The notes below the pieces were generated by a model. It was given only the letters and a program-made list of their open reading frames with translations. It had not been told where the DNA came from and made no database searches. From NCBI RefSeq assembly GCF_000003815.2, contig NC_049979.1, forward strand, positions 22,198,285-22,262,284: DNA of 64,000 bases, read 5' to 3'. Every line of letters starts with the position of its first letter. The stretch's first letter is position 1. Source of the stretch: Branchiostoma floridae. Taxonomy: Eukaryota; Chordata; Leptocardii; Amphioxiformes; Branchiostomatidae. The translations under genes were made by a program, and so were the position numbers. This document shows positions 50,401-59,097 of this stretch, one piece after another.

Positions 50401-53400
50401 CAGTGAGACTCAAAGTAGCCACCTATTGACTGATAAAAATTCCAAACCATGGTTCCAATTGTGATCCTATCCAGGCACTGTTGCCTCATACCTGCTTACA
50501 TGTACACACCATGATAATTTAACTGCAAACATCATATACATCTAGTCATGACATCAGGTTTTCCAATGATGAGATGTCTAAGTACTAGTGCTAACTTACC
50601 AATTCAATTCTGATGAGGCATAAAAATAATGCAATTAACAATGGACCTTAACGGTCTACCCTGCTCTACTGAGTGTGGTAAGCCCTGGTCAGGTCATGCC
50701 ATAAATCTTCATCTTGACCTTGCCAGCACATCATTAGCCTGGAGTTCTGTACCGCTGATCGGTCGTGCTGATAAAAGTGGACAAATCAGGACAAGCCACA
50801 CATACACATGCCCAGCGGTCAACTGTACAGGGTACAGTTTGGCTTTCATTCTGTGCACAATGTTACATGTATGCTCTTCCGCTTTACTATACTTTACTCT
50901 AGTGTTTAGAGTCATGATATAGGAAAGATACCATTTTGTGGATTTGTAACATACATCTTTATTTGCCTATCCACAGGTATCAGAATGGGTCGCCAACCCA
51001 ACTACCTCAAACATGGGGTGCTGCAACAGCTCCAGTCACCCTCATCTGAAGGAAATGGACACAGCTTTCCGACCTCCCCACCCATTCCTACTTCCCCCAA
51101 CATTCCTACCTCCCCAGGGGTGCCCATGTCTCCCAGCATCCCCATCTCGCCGACGTCGTCTACGCACCACTCTCAGCAGCAGCCGTCCCCGGTAGGCAAC
51201 TCCTACTCAAACTCCTACTCACAGGTTTGTTCACATCACCAGTCAACTGCCATTTGGCATAACATACCATTTTTTTTACGATAGGTACAAGCTTATAGAA
51301 CCAGACTGTAAGGTTTCATCCACTCTAACACTCTTTTCAATAAGTGTGGTCCCTTTGGGATCTTTAAAGTACTCAAGGTGTGGGTCTACTCAAACGTGGG
51401 TCTCCGGCTTTAAGTCTCATTAGAGAGGTGTGTAATAGGCCAGTTAATGTGTTATGCTGGATGGCAGTGATAACGGCTATATACATGTAACGCTGGTTCA
51501 CCTTTATCCGAGGGTAACCTATATTCGGTTTTTGTAAGAAAAACACATTTAGGGATATGAAGTTGGCGGACGGTGGTTTCAAATCGGAACATTTTGAAAA
51601 TACTGCAAATTTGAAACCACTGTCAGCAGACTTAATACTCCTAAATGTGCTGTTTTTAAAGACAACGGATAAAGGTCACCCCACGGATAAAGGTGAACTA
51701 GCGTTAGATATAGACACAGCTGTCCCTAACAAAAGCTAGGTACTCATTTTCACCTGAGTGAAATGGAGAAATAGGTCTAAAGTGACTTTCCCAAGTCATT
51801 ACTAGTCATGTAACATTGGGGTTTGCTATGGGATAGATTCTGATTCAACAACCCTAACCACAAGACAACCTCTCCAAGGTAATCACATTAAATCTTTTGG
51901 TAGCATAGCATCTTCAAGCTGTTGATGTTCAGGTTTGATGTATTACACAGAACGTGTTAGTTTGGGCAAGGACGTTCAACCTCCTTGGTTTGGGTTGATT
52001 CTGTAGAAAAAAAGATGGGTACAGAGAACTGGGTTAACACCAAACCATATCTCTGATGTTAACCATGTACATACATTTGTACCAGCACAAAATGTGATCA
52101 CCTTGACTGAATCAAAAAGGTGTAGATGAAATATACATAGCTGTGGTATTTTTATTGTTGTTTGCCATTGTCCAGAACCCAAGCATTACATAGTATCCTC
52201 TTCTTTTTCTCAGGTGTCATCTTGGGGAGATACCCAGTCAACCCACTCCAGCATGCAATCTCTACCTAGCCCCCACAAGTCCTACCCCCTCAGCCCCCCT
52301 CCCGCCACAGTCCACATGACGCACACAGACATGAGCTACTCTTCTCCCAATGCGGCTGCGACTGTAGCTTACAGTAATGTGAATTCCTTGGCACAACTTC
52401 TCCCAACGTCGCCTACTTCTCCCAACATGGGTCCCATTCCAACGTCACACTTTTCTCCCATGCACAGCATGCCGACTTCCCCCTCCCCTCTCATGCACCA
52501 AAGTCCCCTGCAGATGCACCCCTCCCCATCTACCACAAGCCAGCTCATCAGCGCAACCTACCCCGGCCCTGGCCAACAGATGCAGACAGGGAACATGGCC
52601 AGTCCAATCCCCTACCCCCCAGTGGAGCACTTCATCCCCTACGGCCCAGCCTCAGGTGTGCCCCCTACCAATGGGGGGCCTGTGGACATCGCAGAGTTCT
52701 TGCCAGTGGAAGATGCCTTCAAGTATCTCAATGCTGTTAGGGAACTGGTGGGTATCTCTACTTACTTTTACTACGATGACCGTAACTTGGCATACCACTG
52801 TACAAAGGCTTTGTTTTCAGTGTGCCAGTTTGTTATGTTCTTGTGTGTCTGTAGCATTTTAATGCACCATCATCAGAGTGGCAGGAAGTGATTGGGAAAA
52901 TTGTGTCAGTGAAAAGTTCAAGAGTGACAGGAAGTATCAGATCAGGCAGGTCAATGGAAGAGGCTTGTAGGAGGAATTGTTTTTGGTCTGTCGGGTTTTT
53001 GTAGCTACAGCTACAACTGTATAATATATATTTTTCATGTTCACAGTAGCGTGACAGGAAGTAATCAATGGCATAATTCACATAATGAAGGAAATGCAAT
53101 CAAGCGAGACGTTTGAAAAACTGTAGCTATTTCACAGGGGCTACCGTTGAACTCTTGTTGGTCCATAGTTGACGCTGAAGGGACCTTGATCTTTAAGATA
53201 CAAGTGCAGTATTGTGCATTCTACATTGTAAATTATGTCATCACCAAAAGGTGTTGTAATCAAAAGAACATACACGTACCTCCTCCAATTCAGGTTCAAA
53301 CAATGTACCTAGTGACAGTATTAAAGGCTACAAAATACATGTACATGTACATCTTTAGGCAAGTATGTCAGAGATGTCCAAAAATGATAAAGCCCAAAAG

Positions 53401-56400
53401 GTGTCTGCTTTTAAATTATCTCTCCTTTTTGTTGGTCACAAAGAAGCTGTTGAGAATTTTTACAGCTCTAAAAACTGCACCAAAATTCTGCACCAGTTGA
53501 GATAATAGCATTTCCACCTTTGTGGTGCTATGGTATAGTAGGGTAATTAAGGTACATTAGAGCCATGGCTATTCCACTGATCTACCAATACTTCAGAGCC
53601 TAGCACGGTAACCAGTTGTGATGACACATAGCTCATGATGGCCTTGGCCTGACAGTTGCAAACCCCAGGGTCAATAGATTCCAGGACAGAGCCTGACATC
53701 CATGTCCGGACATTTCTGGGTGGGGAAACTCGAACACCTAGCACTGCAATCTGGTTGATGTGCCTTCCATCTCATGCACAGTTCCGTGAGTTTTTGTGCT
53801 AAATTTGTTTGCCTTGATATAAACAATAAACCAACATATTGATTCACATGTGAGGACCATGCAAGTAAAATACTGAGAAATGTGTTGTAAACTGAAAAGT
53901 GGATCAGCTAGGTCTTACCTGTTAGAAAATTTTCTGTTGTTATTGGGGGACCTGCACGGGGGAGGGGGGGAGTTGATGCAACATCGAATGCTCTATGAAA
54001 AATTCCGAAAGACAGCAGCTGGCACAGACACAAACTACGCAGATTGCACAGATTATGCTCCACTTGAAATTTGAACAAGCTAGCTATGGATATTTGGAAT
54101 TAAAACTTGCTGATTATGCTCTACATGTTATAAGGCATGTAGGCCCCTTAATTCAAATCAATTCAGAACTTCAGCGTTTAACATAATCGTAACACTACAT
54201 TATGAAATTGGTATGTGCCTTCTTTATTACCTAAACATACAATGTATTAGCGGTACAATTGTTGACAAAAGGAAGTCATTAGTTTGAATACACAAAAATG
54301 ATGGACTGACAGTGTATAGGAAGTATATCTACATTATTTGTCGTACATTGAGCAGGTAAAGGTTAAAGGTTAGAAGCTTCATGTTGAAATGTTACAGGTT
54401 GTTCAACCAGTTCCAACAGATGGTGTCCCGTGCCCTTTTGCTCCTCCAGAGATCCCCTGATTTTGATTTTTTTTTTATCTTAATGCAAAATATATTTTTA
54501 GAAAAATACTTAAAATCTTGGTGACCTTGTTTGCTGACTTGAATGTTTTTTTTTTTACTATTCTTGTCATTTATAAAGCCAAAATAATCTCCACATAAAG
54601 CTCTTGAATGTACATGCGACAGGTATTGATTTAAGATCCATTAGGCTTTCGGCTGTGGTGAACATAGAAAGAAAACATGTACATGATACAATTGTAGAAA
54701 ATAAGATATTAACTATGATGTGTATACAGTGTGTGATAGGTTTTAATGTTGTAATGTCCGTTTGAAAAACAAAATGCCCAACCCGCCTTTTTTAACGGTA
54801 GGTTGTTAAATGCACTCAGTATTATCCTGCCATTGTTGTGTCTGGATTGGAAGGTCTGGTTGTCTGACCACTCCTGTATGTTGACATGACCTAGATTTTA
54901 CAATGGCTGCATGACAGCGTTAACTAGCAGGCTTTTTTGTCAGGAAGGAAATCTGTAAAAAAATATTCACGGTTCTGAAACAGAAGGGCAAGTCATGGAA
55001 TCCAACAGGTTTTCAAACAAGTGAATGATTATTTAAATGTTGTTGTTGTTTTTCTTCAAAATTTTTACAAAGTCCAAAGGTTGGAGGGTGTGGCACATCA
55101 GTGGATGTTGTCTGAAGAATAGGTCAGGTGGCCTAGAAAGAAATGTCATGGGTTGTCCTTCTTTTCTCACTTTCATCTTGTGGGATGACTGACGGTTGTC
55201 GCTCACTTAACTTTCATCTCAAGAACTTCGACTATTCCCAGCTGTCAGTGTAACTGGGTTACTCCTTGTCTCACACTACATCGGGGCTATTTATAAACCA
55301 GACACACAGTTCAGACTGTTGTTTGCTGACCAGGACTGTCTGTTATGTAAGGTTACAGGTAACAAAGGTGTGAACACGATACTTCTGGTCACACTGGGGC
55401 TGTCCTGAATCCCTCAATTCACACAGGTGTCCTTTTTTAGTCTGAAACATGTATAACATACAGATACAGCCATTAGGTCCGCACATCATCCCTGCAGGGG
55501 TGATAAATAACATTTGTTGAGGCCACAATAAGGTTTTGTAGGGACGGAATCAAACACGACCTCCCTTAGATAAACCTCAGACTGGACCTTGTACAAGCAC
55601 AAGACTTGTAGTGAGGCCATTGAATGACTTGGCAAATTGCTTTAAAATGCCTTCTATGTTTGCTTGTACTTCAATATTGTATAGTTTGAGAATAAATGAG
55701 TCAACTAAGAGAAGCACTGTAGCATTCGTGGCTACAAGTACTCACATTATATCAATAAGTAGTAGATGGCTTGTAAGATTTTCTGTTTGACAAACATTTC
55801 TAAAGGAACAAAAATTAGATGATGATAGGAAAATGTTACAGTATCCTCTTTAGCTTCACTACTCACAAACAACAACAACAATGCATTGCCTGTAGAATAA
55901 ATTCCTGCTGTCAAACATGCACATTTTAAGCATCAGACATCAGATAGTACCGGCAATAAATTTTGACAACTGTAGTAAGCTTTTACGAAGAGCACCAGTT
56001 CAACAGGAGATACCTTCAAGAAATATTTAGAGTTAATCATATGTTTTGTTTGATTGATTGCAGTTCATTTATTATGTAAAAATGGTTTTAAATAATACAT
56101 GTATGACCTGTCACTAAATGGTGAATGTGACTTGCATACGGAAAGTATAAAACTGCAAAAACACAGACATGCAGACCAAAAACAATACCTTCCTGTGAAT
56201 CAGTAGCCTCTTCCATTGACCCCATGTGCTGGAATGTCTGCCTTATGTGATGCATGACTAGTTCTACCAGCTCTGAGCTTAACCAGAACTGAGCTTAACC
56301 ACTCCCCACAAGTCTGACCATTGTGGTGACACCATCTTCCCACTCACTTCTTGCCACTCTACTGACAGTGCATAAAAAAAAGCTATGAAAATGGAAGAAC

Positions 56401-59097
56401 ACAAACATTCAGACACACCAAGAACAAAGCCTCTGTACACAGAGGCAAAATTGATCATATCATCTGGGTAAAATGTGTGAGCAACATGTCATGTATACAG
56501 TATTTGACATTACTGTATTCACCAGTTTTGACATCTTTATTTTCCTGCTCTATTCCTCAGCCTGAAGGAGGCAGGAATCTGGCCGAGCATGAACTGACAG
56601 TGGAGAACATCTGGGAGAAGATGATGCTGTCCTTCAAGAGAAACGTTCATGTCACCACCAAGTTTGCCAAGAAGATTCCAGGTACATTCTTCTCATCTCT
56701 GGCATTGGGGTTCATGAAAAAAGGAGGAGAGTCTGCATATATTTGTGTCCTTGTAATATTACCAAGCAAGAAACCCAACCATCTCAGCAATGTGATGATT
56801 AAACTGTGTAATGTACTGTACTGTACATGTTGAAATGTTTGCAGTGGTTTTATTTTAACAAAGGGTAGTGATGAAGACACTATACTGCAAATGTACCTTT
56901 CTAGTATATCACTACTCTACCACAGAATTTTTTCAACCAAGAATTTATAACCTTTCCCCTTCTACCTGGAAAATAGAAAATAGACAAATAAAATGTACAC
57001 AGTATGTGACAGATGTTTGTTTTGTCCCCTGTAGGATTCCGTACTTGCTCCATCGATGACCAGATCAGCATGATCCAAGGAGCGGCCTTCCCCATCAACT
57101 CCTGCATCCTGGCCCTGGACTACAACCCTGTCACCAACGAGATGAACTACTTCAACATGACGGAGATGGAGAGGACCGCCATGCCGCGACTTTTCCCGCC
57201 TTTCGCACAACTGCCCGTGAAGCTGCCCGACATCTGGAAGAAGATCCTTGCCCTGAGAATGAACAAGGCTGAGATGACGCTGTTCTGTGGCATCCTTCTT
57301 ATGTCCCCAGGTATGGCATGATGCAGGGTATGTTTGTATTGTGAACCATGTCAATCAGTCCTACACATCTGTGCATAACTGTCCTTGTGAAGCCCTGCAT
57401 AACATGCGTATCTGTTCTCCTCGTGGGTAGTATCAATACACCCATATCTGCTGCAGGATATGGAGCAGACAACAGTATATTTTTTAAGGTTGTGGATCAA
57501 ATAAAATAAACAGCACAAGAAACATTACCTCACTTATTCCCTTTCATGCATATAAAGGTACATGATTTGTATCATAAAAACAAAACAATTGCAGCACACT
57601 TATGTACCTTAATGTACTCGGGTCAGAGATTCAGTCCCTATAAACTGTGGTCTGTTGGAATCTTGATCTAAATAGGGTCTGTATGTAGGGTCCTAGCAGT
57701 TTGATGGCAAATTTTGAAGAGCCAATTTTTGTATGTTTTGTCCTGGACATGCTATAGTCTTGATGTTTTGCTGGCAGAGTAAAGAAGCAGTGTAGGCTAA
57801 CCCCTCCTGGCAACCTGCCCTGGAACTGCAGGCATACTGTTGTCAAAGAGTATCAAGGAAGATAACAGAACATAGGAATGGCAGATATTTGTCTGTCACA
57901 CAAGATATCACACAATCATAGTTAAGTAGCAAAAGAATCAGACAACTTGACAAATCCTCTAAAGAGTTGGATGTGTTGAATAGCATCCACTATCAATAAA
58001 TGTCACAATAAGAAATCATGGTTATTAAGATGACATGTAGCTGAAAAAGAATTGAAAATGTCGAGGGACTCATCTGACTGTTCATGACAATTTACCCATT
58101 TGTTTTGCAGACACTGCAGGCCTAAAGGACCCCAAAGGTGTTGAGATGTTACAAGGAAAATTGTACTCAATCTTGGAAAAGTATACTCTAGGTAAGTGAC
58201 ATGAAATTGACTACATTGTGTACATGTAAGATGTGTACCCGTGCAATGGGCTAGTCAGTAGAGTGTTCATCCTGCATTCGAAAGGTCAAGAGACGGGGGC
58301 CGCCATAGGCATCATCCATGCATGGTGTAGAAGGACGTTTCAAAACTAGCTTTATGGGTACATTCAGGGCTGTAAATTATCTCTAGGAGTATGATTTTAC
58401 CTCTTGAATAAAGATATTTTTTACATTTTTCACACTTGACAGGACGTTTTTTTGTTGTTCTTTGCCACATACTGTAAATGCAGAAATGTTCGCGGTGGAT
58501 TAATGTTCGCGGATTTCGCGGCGGCCGCTTCACCGCGAATTTAAAACCACCGCGAACATTTTTTCATAACAGTAAGAGACTACAGTGCATGGTGCTACCG
58601 CGAAATTAAATCCACCGCGAAAAGTCCATTTTCCCTCTACCGCGAAATTAAATCCCCGCGAACTTAAATGCATTTACAGTATGACATTGAGTGTTATTTG
58701 GCACATATCACATGGTATGTTCTTTGCTGCATATGACATGGTGTGTTCTTTGCTGCATGTGACATGGTGTGTTCTTTGCTGCATGTGACATGATGTGTTC
58801 TTTGCTGCATGTGACATGGTGTGTTCTTTGCTGCATGTGACATGATGTGTTCTTTGCTGCATGTGACATGGTGTGTTCTTTGCTAGGTTTGATGTGACAT
58901 GGTGTGTTGCTGGTTTCCCCACAGCTCAGGGAGTGATAGGTGGAGTGAGTGGGGTAGTACGCTTCCAAGCCATGCTGCAGGCCATAATGGCTCTCAAGAA
59001 GTTGAACGAGGAGCACGCTGAGAGGACCAGGCAGATCACCAAGGTCATGCCCTTCCTCAAGATTCCACAACTCTTCAGTGAACTCCACAAGGTGTAG
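26121..59097 (+). CDS. 2DBD-NR: nuclear receptor with two DNA-binding domains (2DBD-NR), 10 coding exons
   Basis: A ligand-type transcription factor with two tandem C4 zinc-finger DBDs. Coding exons 26121-26402, 41091-41241, 43221-43333, 48673-48835, 50977-51224, 52214-52747, 56561-56681, 57035-57310, 58111-58191 and 58925-59097 join in frame to 713 codons. DBD1 (C73 to about 144) has P-box CEACKKFF; DBD2 (C161 to about 236) has P-box CEGCKGFF. This CEACKK plus CEGCKG pairing is the reported hallmark of 2DBD nuclear receptors. DBD2 is followed by an NR1-like extension (GIRMGRQP). The hinge (about 237-475) is rich in S, P, M, H and Q. The LBD follows, with the family signature FAKKIPGF..C..DDQ (532-547) and a candidate AF-2 helix LFSELH (706-711). 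Partners and ligand are unknown. Orthology to a named human receptor is not expected; the family is absent from vertebrates as far as I know. Confidence 0.94.
27512..27541. repeat. micro-palindrome with 7-bp flanking direct repeats (copy C, shortened)
   Basis: The 16-bp core CAAGGAGGTTTCCTTG (27519-27534) has lost part of the right arm. It is still flanked by TTGTAAC on both sides (27512-27518 and 27535-27541). Confidence 0.82.
34340..34640. repeat. interspersed element, GAGCTTGAAT...GGTGCACTA family
   Basis: It shares ordered blocks (AATTGCAAACCT, GAGCTTGAATTTG, GCTAACTTCAATA, AGGTGCACTACT) with the MITE at 43432-43743 and with 15278-15325. Confidence 0.5.
37502..37614. repeat. foldback element with 9-bp direct repeats
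   Basis: AGCCTGG.TACCAGACCCC at 37512-37530 pairs with GGGGTCTGGTACCCAGGCT at 37586-37604, and AAATATCTAT pairs with ATAGATATTT in the middle. GAAAGGAAG stands on both sides (37502-37510 and 37606-37614), which fits a target-site duplication. Confidence 0.82.
40203..40400. repeat. GTGGTCAC-family dispersed repeat
   Basis: It begins ACAGTCAAATCTCT and contains GGCCAATGTGACCACTTG, the reverse complement of the block seen at 41995-42015; it ends GAGTGGTCCTCTTGGACAG. Confidence 0.55.
41091..41241 (+). CDS. 2DBD-NR: 2DBD-NR exon 2: second finger of DBD1
   Basis: It codes residues 95-144, [20 protein letters not shown] through [17 protein letters not shown]. The finger is C112-x5-C118-x9-C128-x2-C131. 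Together with exon 1 it gives the P-box CEACKKFF. It ends one base into codon 145 (donor AAAG|GTAAGA). Confidence 0.97.
41276..41471. repeat. MITE, best copy of the ACTGTAAATCTTG family
   Basis: The left end ACTGTAAATCTTGAAACTTTC pairs with the right end GAAAGTTAAACAATTTACAGT, giving imperfect inverted ends. It lies 35 bases after the exon 2 donor. Confidence 0.72.
41876..42025. repeat. GTGGTCAC-family dispersed repeat
   Basis: ACAGTAAAACTGCTCAAAAA, GACAGGTGGTCACTGTAGAC and AGTGATCACATTGGCCAGGT occur in the same order as in 8866-9030. Confidence 0.6.
43221..43333 (+). CDS. 2DBD-NR: 2DBD-NR exon 3: linker and first finger of DBD2
   Basis: It codes residues 145-182: linker [16 protein letters not shown], then [20 protein letters not shown] and CK. 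The finger is C161-x2-C164-x13-C178-x2-C181. Enters in phase 1 and leaves in phase 0 at CEGCK|G, the same residue and phase as the DBD1 break. A (GT)n run lies in the acceptor tract. Confidence 0.96.
43432..43743. repeat. MITE with CAGGGCTC inverted ends
   Basis: The left end CAGGGCTCAAAATTC is matched by the right end ATTTCGAGCCCTG (imperfect inverted repeat). It lies 98 bases downstream of exon 3. The interior shares blocks with 34340-34640. Confidence 0.72.
44138..44176. repeat. short tandem repeat, CGTTATTTAA x about 4
   Basis: Three exact 10-bp units and one with CATTATTTAA. Confidence 0.85.
48264..48405. repeat. diverged MITE copy of the 41276 family
   Basis: TATCTTGAAACTTTCACAGT, TTTTCACATTGACCGGTCTA and TACATTTCCCTCCTATCACA follow the order in 41276-41471. 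Confidence 0.6.
48673..48835 (+). CDS. 2DBD-NR: 2DBD-NR exon 4: second finger of DBD2
   Basis: It codes residues 183-236, [20 protein letters not shown] then RCSKSKDC and [19 protein letters not shown]. The finger is C204-x5-C210-x9-C220-x2-C223. P-box CEGCKGFF is NR1-like. Phase 0 start and phase 1 end repeat those of exon 2. Confidence 0.97.
48836..50976. other. 2DBD-NR intron 4
   Basis: A 2.1-kb intron. I see only short AT-rich stretches and no supported element or exon. Confidence 0.6.
50977..51224 (+). CDS. 2DBD-NR: 2DBD-NR exon 5: DBD2 extension and SP-repeat hinge
   Basis: It codes residues 237-319. [14 protein letters not shown] is the C-terminal extension that contacts the minor groove in NR1-type receptors. 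Residues 267-296 (51066-51155) are five tandem hexapeptides of form hydrophobic-P-x-S-P-x ([30 protein letters not shown]), each a possible proline-directed phosphosite. The end is Gln/Ser/Tyr-rich. Confidence 0.93.
51488..51706. repeat. MITE with TAACGCT.GTTCACCTTTATCCG ends
   Basis: TAACGCTGGTTCACC at 51488 and GGTGAACTAGCGTTA ending 51706 are inverted copies with one mismatch. Inner ACATTTAGG / CCTAAATGT and GGTTTCAAAT / ATTTGAAACC blocks also pair. It is in intron 5. Confidence 0.85.
51960..51994. repeat. micro-palindrome with 7-bp flanking direct repeats (copy D)
   Basis: A 21-bp unit at 51967-51987 (left arm CAAGGACGTT with one change, right arm AACCTCCTTG) is flanked by GTTTGGG on both sides (51960-51966 and 51988-51994). 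Confidence 0.85.
52214..52747 (+). CDS. 2DBD-NR: 2DBD-NR exon 6: long low-complexity hinge
   Basis: It codes residues 320-497, [20 protein letters not shown] onward, dominated by S, P, M, H, Q and T with many SP and TSP motifs. The end, [22 protein letters not shown], is likely helical and leads into the LBD. The donor CTG|GTGGGT is phase 0, and the frame stays open 144 bases into the intron. Disordered, possibly a transactivation or regulatory region (inference). Confidence 0.9.
52748..56560. other. 2DBD-NR intron 6 (3.8 kb)
   Basis: AT-rich intron with no exon. ORFs in this stretch are short and unsupported. Confidence 0.6.
56561..56681 (+). CDS. 2DBD-NR: 2DBD-NR exon 7: LBD start
   Basis: It codes residues 498-537, [20 protein letters not shown] to TTKFAKKIP. 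The helix 3 end KFAKKIPG opens the LBD signature. It leaves in phase 1. Confidence 0.93.
57035..57310 (+). CDS. 2DBD-NR: 2DBD-NR exon 8: LBD core
   Basis: It codes residues 538-629, [20 protein letters not shown] onward. The F..C...DDQI.M...A motif completes the LBD signature (helices 3-5). Later [20 protein letters not shown] matches the helix 7-8 region, where L.L...E...F is typical. Confidence 0.95.
58111..58191 (+). CDS. 2DBD-NR: 2DBD-NR exon 9: LBD helix 8-9 region
   Basis: It codes residues 630-656, [20 protein letters not shown] then ILEKYTL. The SPD..GL.D...VE.LQ..L...L..Y pattern is a standard LBD feature. Phase 1 on both sides. Confidence 0.94.
58233..58300 (+). repeat. weak tRNA-like SINE fragment
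   Basis: GGGCTAGTCAGTAGAGTGTT and CATTCGAAAGGTCA resemble the D-arm and anticodon-side part of a tRNA-derived SINE head; the B box is poor. Confidence 0.3.
58468..58683. repeat. MITE with perfect 15-bp inverted ends, CpG-rich inside
   Basis: CATACTGTAAATGCA at 58468-58482 is the exact reverse complement of 58669-58683. The interior is rich in TTCGCGG / CCGCGAA and itself folds. TA at both ends fits a TA target. It is in intron 9 of the receptor. Confidence 0.88.
58703..58913. repeat. 26-bp tandem repeat, 7 units, next to the last acceptor
   Basis: TTCTTTGCT recurs at 58720, 58746, 58772, 58798, 58824, 58850 and 58876, exactly 26 bases apart. Later units alternate CATGGTGTG and CATGATGTG, which hints at a 52-bp doubled unit. 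The array stops about 11 bases before the acceptor of exon 10. Confidence 0.95.
58925..59097 (+). CDS. 2DBD-NR: 2DBD-NR exon 10: LBD C-terminus and stop
   Basis: It codes residues 657-713, [20 protein letters not shown] to [15 protein letters not shown], then TAG at 59095-59097. The helix 10-like stretch [16 protein letters not shown] is followed by LFSELH, which fits the AF-2 core pattern (hydrophobic pair, x, Glu, hydrophobic) with a polar last position. Confidence 0.95.

Noticed and set aside
52748-52891. Extension of receptor exon 6 ([11 protein letters not shown]...)
   Set aside because: The GTGGGT donor at 52748 and the in-frame join to PEGGRN at 56561 explain the end of the exon; the extension reads as intron.
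53147-53500. 117-codon plus-strand ORF in receptor intron 6
   Set aside because: AT-rich with no domain or splice support; exon 6 joins exon 7 cleanly in frame without it.
58703-58913. CRISPR-like array
   Set aside because: The units are directly adjacent with no variable spacers, in an animal intron.
58674-59088. Minus-strand ORFs with repeated HHVTCSKEH-like peptides
   Set aside because: They are read-through of the 26-bp tandem repeat; 26 is not a multiple of 3, so all frames look open and repetitive.
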